Positions 57,094 to 64,000 of a stretch of DNA of 64,000 nt are shown piece after piece. A program made the position numbers and the translations under genes. The stretch comes from Pelomonas sp966111775 (GTDB lineage Bacteria > Pseudomonadota > Gammaproteobacteria > Burkholderiales > Burkholderiaceae_C), in assembly GCA_966111775.1 (NCBI GenBank), contig CBHWBD010000005.1:1-64000 (forward strand), written 5' to 3'. Below the pieces are notes generated by a model that saw nothing but the letters and a program-made list of their open reading frames with translations, did no database searches and was not told the origin of the DNA. How positions within the stretch are numbered: the stretch's first letter is position 1; each line of letters begins with the position of its first letter.

Positions 57094-58419
57094 TCAGAGG
57101 ATGAAGCGGGAGAGATCCTCGTTGGCCGCCAGCGCGCCCAGCTTGGCATCCACGGCCGCCGCGTCGATGACCACGGTCTGACCGGCGTTGCGCGGTGCGT
57201 CGAAGCTGATCTCGTCGAGCAGCCTCTCCATCACCGTGGCCAGGCGTCGCGCGCCGATGTTCTCGGTGCGCTCGTTGACCTCGAAGGCGATCTCGGCCAG
57301 GCGGCGGATGGCACCGGGCTGCAGGTCCAGCGTGACGCCCTCGGTCGCGAGCAGGGCCTGGTACTGCTTGACAAGGCTGGCGTGGGTGCTGGTCAGGATG
57401 GCCTCGAAATCGGCCACCGACAGCGAGTCCAGTTCGACGCGGATGGGCAGCCGGCCCTGCAGCTCGGGAATGAGGTCGCTGGGCTTGGCGAGGTGGAAGG
57501 CACCGCTGGCGATGAAGAGGACATGGTCGGTCCGCACCATGCCGTATTTGGTCGACACCGTCGTGCCTTCCACCAGCGGCAGCAGGTCGCGCTGCACGCC
57601 CTGGCGCGAGACCTCGGCGCCGCCGTTCTCCTGGCGCGAGGCCACCTTGTCGATCTCGTCGATGAAGACGATGCCCATTTCCTGGGCATTGACCAGGGCG
57701 GTGGCGCGGATCTCTTCCTCGTTGACGAGCTTGGCGGCCTCCTCGTCGACCAGCAGCTTCATCGCCTCGGCGATCTTGAGCTTGCGGGTCTTCTTCTGGT
57801 GGCCGCCGAACTGGCTGAACATGCCCTTCAGCTGCTCGGCCATGTCCTCCATGCCGGGCTGGTTGCCGAAGGGCGTCAGCACCTCCAGGCTGGGCTTGGG
57901 CGCCAGCAGGTCGAGCTCGATGTCCTTGTCGTCGAGCTGGCCCTCGCGCAGGCGCTTGCGAAAGGCCTGGCGCGTCGGGTTGTCGCTGTCCTTGTCGGTT
58001 CGGGAGCCGGGCAGCAACACGTCCAGGATGCGCTCCTCGGCGGCATCCTCGGCACGGGTCTGGCAGCGGCGCATGGCGACCTCGCGCTCCTGCTTGACGG
58101 CGACCTCGACGAGGTCGCGCACGATGGAGTCCACGTCCTTGCCGACATAGCCGACCTCGGTGAACTTGGTCGCCTCGACCTTGATGAAGGGCGCGCCGGC
58201 CAGCCGGGCCAGGCGGCGGGCGATCTCGGTCTTGCCGACGCCGGTCGGGCCGATCATCAGGATGTTCTTGGGCGTGATCTCGCCGCGCAGCTTCTCGTCG
58301 ACCTGCTGGCGGCGCCAGCGGTTGCGCATGGCGATGGCGACGGCGCGCTTGGCGGCCTGCTGGCCGACGATGTGGCGGTCGAGTTCGGAGACGATCTCCT
58401 GGGGCGTCATCGAACTCAT
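57094..58419 (-). CDS. hslU: ATP-dependent protease ATPase subunit HslU
   Basis: A 441-residue HslU: TPQEIVSELDRHIVGQQAAK, Walker A GPTGVGKTE, the I domain, Walker B VFIDEIDKV and the C-terminal LGALAANEDLSRFIL tail that docks into HslV. It unfolds substrates for HslV. Its ATG overlaps the hslV stop by 4 bp. Confidence 0.97.
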   Translation of the reverse strand: MSSMTPQEIVSELDRHIVGQQAAKRAVAIAMRNRWRRQQVDEKLRGEITPKNILMIGPTGVGKTEIARRLARLAGAPFIKVEATKFTEVGYVGKDVDSIVRDLVEVAVKQEREVAMRRCQTRAEDAAEERILDVLLPGSRTDKDSDNPTRQAFRKRLREGQLDDKDIELDLLAPKPSLEVLTPFGNQPGMEDMAEQLKGMFSQFGGHQKKTRKLKIAEAMKLLVDEEAAKLVNEEEIRATALVNAQEMGIVFIDEIDKVASRQENGGAEVSRQGVQRDLLPLVEGTTVSTKYGMVRTDHVLFIASGAFHLAKPSDLIPELQGRLPIRVELDSLSVADFEAILTSTHASLVKQYQALLATEGVTLDLQPGAIRRLAEIAFEVNERTENIGARRLATVMERLLDEISFDAPRNAGQTVVIDAAAVDAKLGALAANEDLSRFIL

Positions 58420-58982
58420 TCGAGCACCTCGAGGGTGTGGTTCTGGTTGGTGTAGATGCAGATCTCGCCGGCGATCTCGAGCGACTTCTTGACGATGTCG
58501 GCGGCGCTCAGCTCGGTGTTGGCCAGCAGGGCCTTGGCGGCAGCCTGGGCATAGGCACCGCCGGAACCGATGGCGACGATGCCCTGCTCGGGCTCCAGCA
58601 CGTCGCCGTTGCCGGTGATGATCAGCGAGGCCGTCCTGTCGGCCACGGCCAGCATGGCCTCCAGGCGGCGCAGCACGCGGTCGGTGCGCCAGTCGCGCGT
58701 CAGCTCGACGGCCGCGCGCACGAGGTGGCCCTGGTGCTTTTCCAGCTTGGCCTCGAAGCGCTCGAACAGCGTGAAGGCGTCGGCCGTGGCGCCGGCGAAA
58801 CCGGCCAGCACCTGGTCGCGGTAGAGCTTGCGCACCTTGCGGGCGCTGGCCTTGACGACGGTGTTGCCCAGGGTGACCTGGCCATCGCCGCCGATGGCGA
58901 CCTGCCAGCCGGTGGGCGTCTGGCGGCGTACCGAGACGATGGTGGTGCCGTGGTAGACGGCAGAGGAGGAATCAGAGGACAT
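58416..58982 (-). CDS. hslV: ATP-dependent protease peptidase subunit HslV
   Basis: A 188-residue HslV. The catalytic Thr is in HGTTIVSVRR after a propeptide of about 12 residues, longer than the single Met of E. coli, so processing must remove the extra residues. Other motifs are GDGQVTLGNTV, KVRKLYRDQVLAGFAGATAD and IGSGGAYAQAAA. First gene of hslVU. Confidence 0.96.
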   Translation of the reverse strand: MSSDSSSAVYHGTTIVSVRRQTPTGWQVAIGGDGQVTLGNTVVKASARKVRKLYRDQVLAGFAGATADAFTLFERFEAKLEKHQGHLVRAAVELTRDWRTDRVLRRLEAMLAVADRTASLIITGNGDVLEPEQGIVAIGSGGAYAQAAAKALLANTELSAADIVKKSLEIAGEICIYTNQNHTLEVLE

Positions 58983-59025
58983 AGCCGTTCCAGTTGAGGA
59001 CCGGCCCGAGTTTCGCAAGGCCGGA

Positions 59026-60774
59026 TCAGTTGATTCTGACCTTCACCTTCGCGTGCTCGTTGATGCCCATGGCGCCGAAGAACAGCGCGACCAGGCGGTG
59101 GGCATCGTGGAAGATGACCGAGCGGTTCTCGCTGCGGCGCTGCAGCACCCAGTTCAGCAGGTCGCCGGCCGCCATGAAGTCCAGGCGAATCAGCTTGGTG
59201 CAGGAGATGTTGATGACGCTGGCCTCGCCGACTTCGCCGGACATCACGCGCAGGTTGTCGGAAATGTCGCCGCTCAACTGGCCCATCAGCTCGAGCTGGA
59301 CCAGGCTGGCCTCGGCCACGCTGGTGTCCAGGAAGGTGGACTGGGCCTCGCTCTGCATGGTGCTGGTGGCGGGGCTGTTGGTCGACGAGCCTTCGCCGCC
59401 GATGCGCACGCGACACTTGGCGCGTTCCCAGGACGGCGGCGACACCTCGTAGGTCACGCAGTAGTCGATGGCGGCCTCGTCGAACTGGTCGGGCCGGTTG
59501 GCCAGGCGCAGGGCTTCGAGGCGAAGCATCCACAGTGCCGGGTCGGTGTCGCGCTCGCCGACGGGGGCGAGTTCCTTGAGCTGGTTCAGGAAGCGGTCAC
59601 CGCCGATCCAGCGCTGGTCGACCGCCTGCTGGGCCCAGGTGCGGAACAGCTGGCGCAGCTGGATGGCGGCATCGATCTCGACCCCCTCCGCCACGCCCCA
59701 GTCGAAGACCCAGGGCATGGGCAGGGTCTCGCTGCGCTTTTGCAGCACGGCCACGTCCTCGGCCGTCAGCGTGGACGGCGCCGTCCAGCTGACCTGGCTG
59801 GCCTTGGCCATCGGCGAGCGGTTGGACTGGCGCGTGGACTCCGCCACCAGCTTGGGCATGGAGAACCACTGCGGCGCCGACAGACCGAACTGCTGCGCAT
59901 ACTCGACGGCCAGCACCTCGAACTTGCCCTGGGCACCGGTGGCGCGGTAGTGGTCGAACAGCACCAGCCAGGTTTCGCCGTGCAGGTTGCGGCTGCCGCC
60001 CGGGCGCACCAGGTCGGTCAGCGCGCGCTCGCTGTTCTCGTAGTCGGCATTCGCGAAGGCGATGACGGCCTCGTCGAGCTCGGGGTCGTGCACGACCTCC
60101 TGCACCTCGACATCGGGCGTGGACTCGGCCAGCGTGAAGGACAGGGGCATGTCCAGCGGCGGCAGATCGGGCAGGCGGCTGGCCGGCGAGTCGGACAGCG
60201 GCGGAATGGCCGCGCCCATGGTGACGGCCGCCGGCGGCGTCGGCGCCTGCAGGCGCTCGACCTCGCGCGGCGTGGAGAACTCGCTGACGCGACCGCCGTC
60301 GGGCGGTGGTGCGGCGACGGTGGGCGAAAAAGCCGCCGGTCGCGTGCTGGTCTCGAAGAAACCGGGCTGCTGCTTGGGCACGGCCTGCGTCGTCGCAAAG
60401 CTCTCGCCCACCATCTGCTGCTCGATCTCGTCGATCTTGGCCTTCACGCCGAGATCGATCTTGGAATTCGGCTCGCTGATGCGCTCGTCATCGCCCAGCT
60501 TGGACGGCTGCGAGGCCAGGGCCGCGAGCTGCTCGGGCGTCAGGCCCTCGCGGCGGATGCGCCGCAGCATGTCGAGCTCGCGCTTGCGCACGAAGTCGTT
60601 GCGGCGCTTGCGCTCCACCATGGCGCGCAGCTCGGCCTTGGCGAGGTCGCCTTCGGGGTCGTCCTGGCGCGAATTGATCTCGGCCCAGTCCGTCGTCGGG
60701 TTGGCGACGAAGCGCGCAACCTTGCGGAAGAAGCTGTCGCCTTCCTTGGGGTCTGCGGGCTTGGATTCGGACAT
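59026..60774 (-). CDS. Conserved protein with C-terminal STAS-like domain
   Basis: A 582-residue protein. The charged N-terminus (RKVARFVANPTTDWAEINSR) and an ERKRRNDFVRKRELDMLRRI helix are followed by a long low-complexity middle region. The C-terminal 90 residues, with MGQLSGDISDNLRV, VINISCTKLIRLDFMAAGDLLNWV and VIFHDAHRLVALFFGAMGI, look like a STAS/MlaB-type domain. Relatives occur downstream of dksA in beta-proteobacteria. The function is unknown. It starts 15 bp after the dksA stop. Confidence 0.75.
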   Translation of the reverse strand: MSESKPADPKEGDSFFRKVARFVANPTTDWAEINSRQDDPEGDLAKAELRAMVERKRRNDFVRKRELDMLRRIRREGLTPEQLAALASQPSKLGDDERISEPNSKIDLGVKAKIDEIEQQMVGESFATTQAVPKQQPGFFETSTRPAAFSPTVAAPPPDGGRVSEFSTPREVERLQAPTPPAAVTMGAAIPPLSDSPASRLPDLPPLDMPLSFTLAESTPDVEVQEVVHDPELDEAVIAFANADYENSERALTDLVRPGGSRNLHGETWLVLFDHYRATGAQGKFEVLAVEYAQQFGLSAPQWFSMPKLVAESTRQSNRSPMAKASQVSWTAPSTLTAEDVAVLQKRSETLPMPWVFDWGVAEGVEIDAAIQLRQLFRTWAQQAVDQRWIGGDRFLNQLKELAPVGERDTDPALWMLRLEALRLANRPDQFDEAAIDYCVTYEVSPPSWERAKCRVRIGGEGSSTNSPATSTMQSEAQSTFLDTSVAEASLVQLELMGQLSGDISDNLRVMSGEVGEASVINISCTKLIRLDFMAAGDLLNWVLQRRSENRSVIFHDAHRLVALFFGAMGINEHAKVKVRIN

Positions 60775-60789
60775 GGGCGTGAGTGGAGG

Positions 60790-61425
60790 TTAATCCCCGA
60801 ACATCTTCTGCTTGAGCTCGCGGCGCTGTTGCGCTTCGAGGGACAGCGTCGCGGTCGGGCGGGCGATCAGGCGGCCGAGGCCGATAGGTTCGCCGGTCTC
60901 GTCACAGTATCCATAGTCGCCGCTGTCCAGTCGTGCGATGGATTGCACGATCTTCTTCAGCAACTTGCGCTCACGGTCGCGTGTACGCAACTCCAGGGCG
61001 TGTTCTTCCTCGATCGTGGCACGGTCGGCCGGGTCGGGGACGATGGTGGTGTCCTCGCGCAGGTGCTCGGTCGTCTCGCCCGCGTTGGACAGCACGCCGT
61101 CTTTCAGCTCGGTGAGCTTGTTGCGGAAGAACTCGATCTGCTTGGCATTCATGTACTCCGAGTCCGGCATGGCCAGGACTTCGGCGTCGGTCAGCTCGGC
61201 GCCCGATTTGCTCTTCCAGGCGTTGGCCAGCTTGGGGTCGCCCTTGGCGGCCACGCGCGGCGTTTCATCGGCCTGGTTCGCACCCCGCGCAGGGGGTTTC
61301 GGCGGGGCGAAGCGGTCGGCAAAGCGATTCGCGGGCGCGGGCGCTTCCAACATGGCGACGTCGGCGCCGGCATCGGTTTTCTTCGCGCCCTTGGGGGCGG
61401 TTTTGGGGGCCGGGGTCTTGCTCAC
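60790..61425 (-). CDS. dksA: RNA polymerase-binding transcription factor DksA
   Basis: A 211-residue DksA. The coiled coil carries LKDGVLSNAGETTEHLREDT and DPADRATIEEEHALELRTRD with the two tip Asp residues. The zinc-finger region reads YGYCDETGEPIG then RPTATLSLEAQQRRE, so only one of the four canonical Cys remains. This is the common beta-proteobacterial form. The N-terminus is extended by about 60 Ala/Pro/Lys-rich residues. The start is set at a GTG with AGGAG 6 nt upstream. It binds RNA polymerase with ppGpp to control rRNA and amino-acid genes. Confidence 0.92.
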   Translation of the reverse strand: MSKTPAPKTAPKGAKKTDAGADVAMLEAPAPANRFADRFAPPKPPARGANQADETPRVAAKGDPKLANAWKSKSGAELTDAEVLAMPDSEYMNAKQIEFFRNKLTELKDGVLSNAGETTEHLREDTTIVPDPADRATIEEEHALELRTRDRERKLLKKIVQSIARLDSGDYGYCDETGEPIGLGRLIARPTATLSLEAQQRRELKQKMFGD

Positions 61426-61582
61426 TGTCTTCTCCTCGCTCAGGGCTTGCATCGGCGCGGTGTCAGACCTTGATCCCACTGCTTTTCAGCCGGCAGCCCA
61501 ATTTTGAGCGCGGCGGATTGTAGCCATGCAGATTCGTCGGTCTGTAGCCTGCCGAAAACGACGTTCCCGGCAGCCAAAAACA

Positions 61583-62635
61583 TCACGCCAGGCAACCTTC
61601 CAAGCCTTGCATCAATACCTCTTTCGGCAGGTCGATGCCAATGAACACCATCTTGCTCTGCTTTTTCTCTCCGGGCATCCATTTCGGGCCCAGATCGGAC
61701 CCCATCATCTGGTGGACGCCCTGGAAGATGACCTTCTTGTCCGTGCCTTTCATGTGTAGGACACCCTTGTATCTCAGCATCTTGGGGCCGTAGACCTGCA
61801 CGATGGCCCCGAGGAAATCCTCGAGCTTGGCCGGGTTGAAGGGCTTTTCCGAGCGGAACACGAAACTCTTGACATCATCGTCGTGATGATGGTGGTGGGG
61901 ATGGTCGCAATGCTCGCCATGCTCATGATCGTGGTGGTCGTGATCATGATGATGGTGGTCGTGATCGTCTGCCTTGAGGAAATCGGGGTCGATTTCCAGC
62001 TTGGCGTTCAGATTGAAGCCGCGCAGGTCGAAGACCTTGGACAGGGCCACCTCGCCGAAATGGGCGGTCTGGATGGGCGCCCGGGGGTTCATGTGCTTGA
62101 TGCGGTGCGTCAGGGCTTCCACGGCGGCCGGTTCGACCAGGTCACTCTTGCTGACGAAGATCTGGTCGGCGAAACCCACCTGCATGCGGGCTTCCTGGCG
62201 GGTGTCGAGCTGGGCGTCGGCGTGCTTGGCGTCCACCAGGGTCAGGATGGAGTCCAGCAGATAGCTCTCGGCGATCTCGTCGTCCATGAAGAAGGTCTGG
62301 GCGACGGGGCCGGGGTCGGCCAGGCCGGTGGTCTCGATGACGACGCGTTCGAAGTCCAGCTCGCCCTTGCGGCGCTTGGCGGCCAGGTCGCTCAGCGTCG
62401 TGCGCAGGTCTTCGCGGATGGTGCAGCAGACGCAGCCGTTGCTCATCTGGATGATCTGCTCGTTGGTGTCCGACACCAGGATGTCGGTGTCGATGTTCTC
62501 CTCGCCGAACTCGTTCTCGATGACGGCGATCTTCTGGCCGTGGGCCTCGGTCAGCACCCGCTTGAGCAGCGTGGTTTTGCCGGCACCGAGGAAGCCGGTC
62601 AGGATGGTGGCGGGGATGAGACCTTTGTCAGACAT
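61583..62635 (-). CDS. CobW/COG0523 family GTPase metallochaperone
   Basis: A 350-residue G3E GTPase. Walker A GFLGAGKTT (14-22), metal-binding CVCC (68-71), ETTGLADPGP, and the SKSD guanine motif are intact. Between the GTPase and C-terminal CobW_C domain lies a His/Asp-rich stretch of about 35 residues (for example HDHHHHDHDHHDHEHGEHCD), suited to binding zinc or nickel. The family inserts or allocates zinc or cobalt. It lies 157 bp upstream of dksA on the same strand. No Zur-like box was recognised in its upstream region. Confidence 0.9.
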   Translation of the reverse strand: MSDKGLIPATILTGFLGAGKTTLLKRVLTEAHGQKIAVIENEFGEENIDTDILVSDTNEQIIQMSNGCVCCTIREDLRTTLSDLAAKRRKGELDFERVVIETTGLADPGPVAQTFFMDDEIAESYLLDSILTLVDAKHADAQLDTRQEARMQVGFADQIFVSKSDLVEPAAVEALTHRIKHMNPRAPIQTAHFGEVALSKVFDLRGFNLNAKLEIDPDFLKADDHDHHHHDHDHHDHEHGEHCDHPHHHHHDDDVKSFVFRSEKPFNPAKLEDFLGAIVQVYGPKMLRYKGVLHMKGTDKKVIFQGVHQMMGSDLGPKWMPGEKKQSKMVFIGIDLPKEVLMQGLEGCLA

Positions 62636-62761
62636 GGCGGAGACCGTTTCGAAAGAAGGCAGCCAAGATAGGGGCTAGGCGCCGGGAAGCAAGAGCTGAT
62701 GACGGGGTTTGTCAAACCAATCGGCTATTCTGTCCCTTCCGCAATACCCTGACAGCGTCCC

Positions 62762-63643
62762 TTGAGCGAACCGCATTCAGGCAGGCCCCCAGTTCGCGGG
62801 GCCGCCAAACACCCGCCCGAGGCACGTGGCCTGCTGGAGCGCATGCTGGAGTTCCTGCACCCCGGCCCCGACTCCAAGACCGAACTGATCGAGACCCTGG
62901 CCGAGGCCGAGCAGCGCGAGCTGATCGAGCCCGAATCGCGCCAGATGCTGGAAGGCGTGCTGCGCATGGCCGAGCTGTCGGCCGGCGATGCCATGGTGGC
63001 CGCGCCGCGCATGGACCTGCTGGACATCGACGCGCCCTATGACGAGCTGCTGGGCATCGTCATCGACAGCGGCCATTCGCGCTTTCCCGTCTATGAAGGC
63101 GGCCGCGACAACATCATCGGCATCCTGCTCGCCAAGGACCTGCTGAAGATGCAGCGTGCGCCCGAGCTGAATCTGCGTGCCCTGCTGCGCCCCACCGTCT
63201 TCGTGCCCGAAAGCAAGGGGCTCAACGAACTGCTGCGCGACTTCCGCTCCAACCGCAACCACCTCGCCATCGTCATCGACGAATTCGGCAACACGGCCGG
63301 CCTCATCACCATCGAGGACGTGCTCGAGGAAATCGTCGGCGAGATCGAGGACGAGTTCGACGAGAAGGACGGCGAATCGGGCCTCTACACGCTGGCCGAC
63401 GGCAGCCTGCGCGTCGCCGGCGACGCCAGCATCGCGGCCGTCAACGGCGCCTTCAGCCTGGCCCTGCCCGACAACGACTTCGACACCATCGGCGGCCTGG
63501 TCGCCCACGAGCACGGCCGCGTGCCGCGCCGCGGCGAGGTGGTGACGGTGTCCGGCCTGGACTTCGCCGTCATGCTGACCCGGGGCGGCGCCGTGCGCTG
63601 GTTCAAGGTCACGCGCGCGCCCGAAGACGAGACCGAAGCGTGA
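62762..63643 (+). CDS. corC: HlyC/CorC family protein (CBS domains + transporter-associated domain)
   Basis: A 293-residue cytosolic CorC: two CBS domains (VAAPRMDLLDIDAPYDELL, GILLAKDLLKM, VIDEFGNTAGLITIEDVLEE) and the C-terminal CorC_HlyC domain (DNDFDTIGGLV, GRVPRRGEVV). It is linked to magnesium and cobalt efflux. The start is a TTG giving the usual SEPHSGRPP N-terminus. Gene order corC-lnt is conserved in proteobacteria, with a 4-bp overlap (GTGA). Confidence 0.9.
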   Translation: MSEPHSGRPPVRGAAKHPPEARGLLERMLEFLHPGPDSKTELIETLAEAEQRELIEPESRQMLEGVLRMAELSAGDAMVAAPRMDLLDIDAPYDELLGIVIDSGHSRFPVYEGGRDNIIGILLAKDLLKMQRAPELNLRALLRPTVFVPESKGLNELLRDFRSNRNHLAIVIDEFGNTAGLITIEDVLEEIVGEIEDEFDEKDGESGLYTLADGSLRVAGDASIAAVNGAFSLALPDNDFDTIGGLVAHEHGRVPRRGEVVTVSGLDFAVMLTRGGAVRWFKVTRAPEDETEA

Positions 63644-64000
63644 GCGGCCTGCGCGCCGCGCTGATCGCGCTGGTCGCGGGCGTGCTGCACACCGGTGCCT
63701 TCGCGCCGACGGGCGCCTGGTGGCTGCAGACCATCGCCTTGGCCCTGCTGTTCGCCGTCGTCGACAGCGCTTCGCCCAAGCGAGCGGCCCTGCTGGGCGC
63801 GCTGTTCGGCTTCGGCTGGCTGGCCTCGGGCCTGTGGTGGCTGCATATCAGCATGCACCAGTTCGGTGGCATCCCCTGGATCGCGGCGGCGCTGGCGGTG
63901 GCCCTGCTGGCCGCCTTTCTCAGCGTCTACTACGCGCTGGCCCTGGGCCTGACCGCGCGCTGGATGCCGCCGGGCCGCTGGCGGCTGCTGGCCCTGGTGC
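63640..64000 (+). CDS. lnt: Apolipoprotein N-acyltransferase, C-terminus beyond window
   Basis: The first 120 residues of Lnt are present and the frame runs off the right edge. It starts at a GTG overlapping the corC stop. The hydrophobic N-terminus with LHTGAFAPTGAWWLQTIALA, ALLGALFGFGWLASGLWWLHIS and a third helix matches the membrane domain of Lnt. The nitrilase-type catalytic domain lies outside the window. The enzyme adds the third acyl chain to lipoproteins in the inner membrane. Confidence 0.9.
   Translation, partial: MSGLRAALIALVAGVLHTGAFAPTGAWWLQTIALALLFAVVDSASPKRAALLGALFGFGWLASGLWWLHISMHQFGGIPWIAAALAVALLAAFLSVYYALALGLTARWMPPGRWRLLALV

Noticed and set aside
60855..60930. Loss of zinc-finger cysteines in DksA as evidence of a novel paralogue
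   Set aside because: The CDETGEPIG...TATLSLEAQQRRE form is the usual one in beta-proteobacteria as far as I know.
1..64000. tRNA, rRNA, CRISPR, integrase or transposase genes
   Set aside because: None were recognised on reading the sequence and the open frames.

Overview
The window comes from a high-GC beta-proteobacterium. Gene content and protein style (beta-type DksA with a degenerate zinc finger, hslVU, corC-lnt, chrBA, dctSR with a TRAP transporter, assimilatory nitrate genes) fit the order Burkholderiales, most likely the Roseateles/Rubrivivax/Leptothrix neighbourhood. That placement is inference from protein similarity by eye. No rRNA, tRNA, CRISPR array, prophage or transposase was seen. 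Most genes sit in tight operons with 4-bp ATGA or GTGA overlaps.

Layout. 1-2.9 kb: the start of an ExeA/GspA-type ATPase, a class 3 lipase and a pirin. 3.0-7.7 kb: a chromate operon read leftwards (chrB, chrA, superoxide dismutase-rhodanese fusion, ATP-grasp-like protein), apparently driven from a leaderless promoter overlaid by two dyads. 7.8-10.8 kb: two uncharacterised proteins. 10.9-17.5 kb: a C4-dicarboxylate-type TRAP system (dctS, dctR, two tandem dctP, dctQ, dctM). 18.5-22.6 kb: ANTAR regulator nasT and the nrtABD nitrate ABC transporter. 22.6-25 kb: a patch of hypothetical secreted or membrane proteins and one frameshifted gene. 25-31.3 kb: yceI, a CadC-like regulator, a metallo-beta-lactamase-fold hydrolase, a MocR regulator with a cupin, and an SDR with an AraC regulator. 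31.3-34.4 kb: an operon of intradiol-dioxygenase lipoprotein, response regulator, histidine kinase and small membrane protein. 34.5-35.1 kb: a large imperfect inverted repeat. 35.1-47.1 kb: the main nitrate assimilation block (ANTAR-PilJ fusion regulator, narK, PP2C-kinase fusion, nirB, periplasmic PilJ-type protein, nirD, nasA, cobA). 47.1-56.2 kb: small secreted proteins, a chemoreceptor, coaX, a binding protein with hybrid kinase, a NarL-type regulator and a LuxR-type regulator. 56.2-64 kb: a potassium channel, hslUV, a STAS-like protein, dksA, a CobW GTPase, corC and the start of lnt.

The most interesting element is the nitrate regulon, split over two loci 14-17 kb apart. Five sites upstream of its genes (nasT, nrtA, the ANTAR-PilJ gene, narK, nirB) have the sigma-54 pattern GG-N10-GC with -24/-12-like flanks. 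At nrtA and narK the predicted start site is followed within a few bases by a hairpin with a six-base AAUGG(C/U) loop, the loop type bound by ANTAR antiterminators. Two ANTAR proteins are encoded, one of them fused to a PilJ-type helical domain that carries NarX-like P-box motifs. A second, exported protein with the same paired motif lies between nirB and nirD. Together these suggest nitrogen-limitation control (sigma-54) layered with nitrate- or nitrite-sensing RNA antitermination. This is a prediction from sequence and has not been tested.
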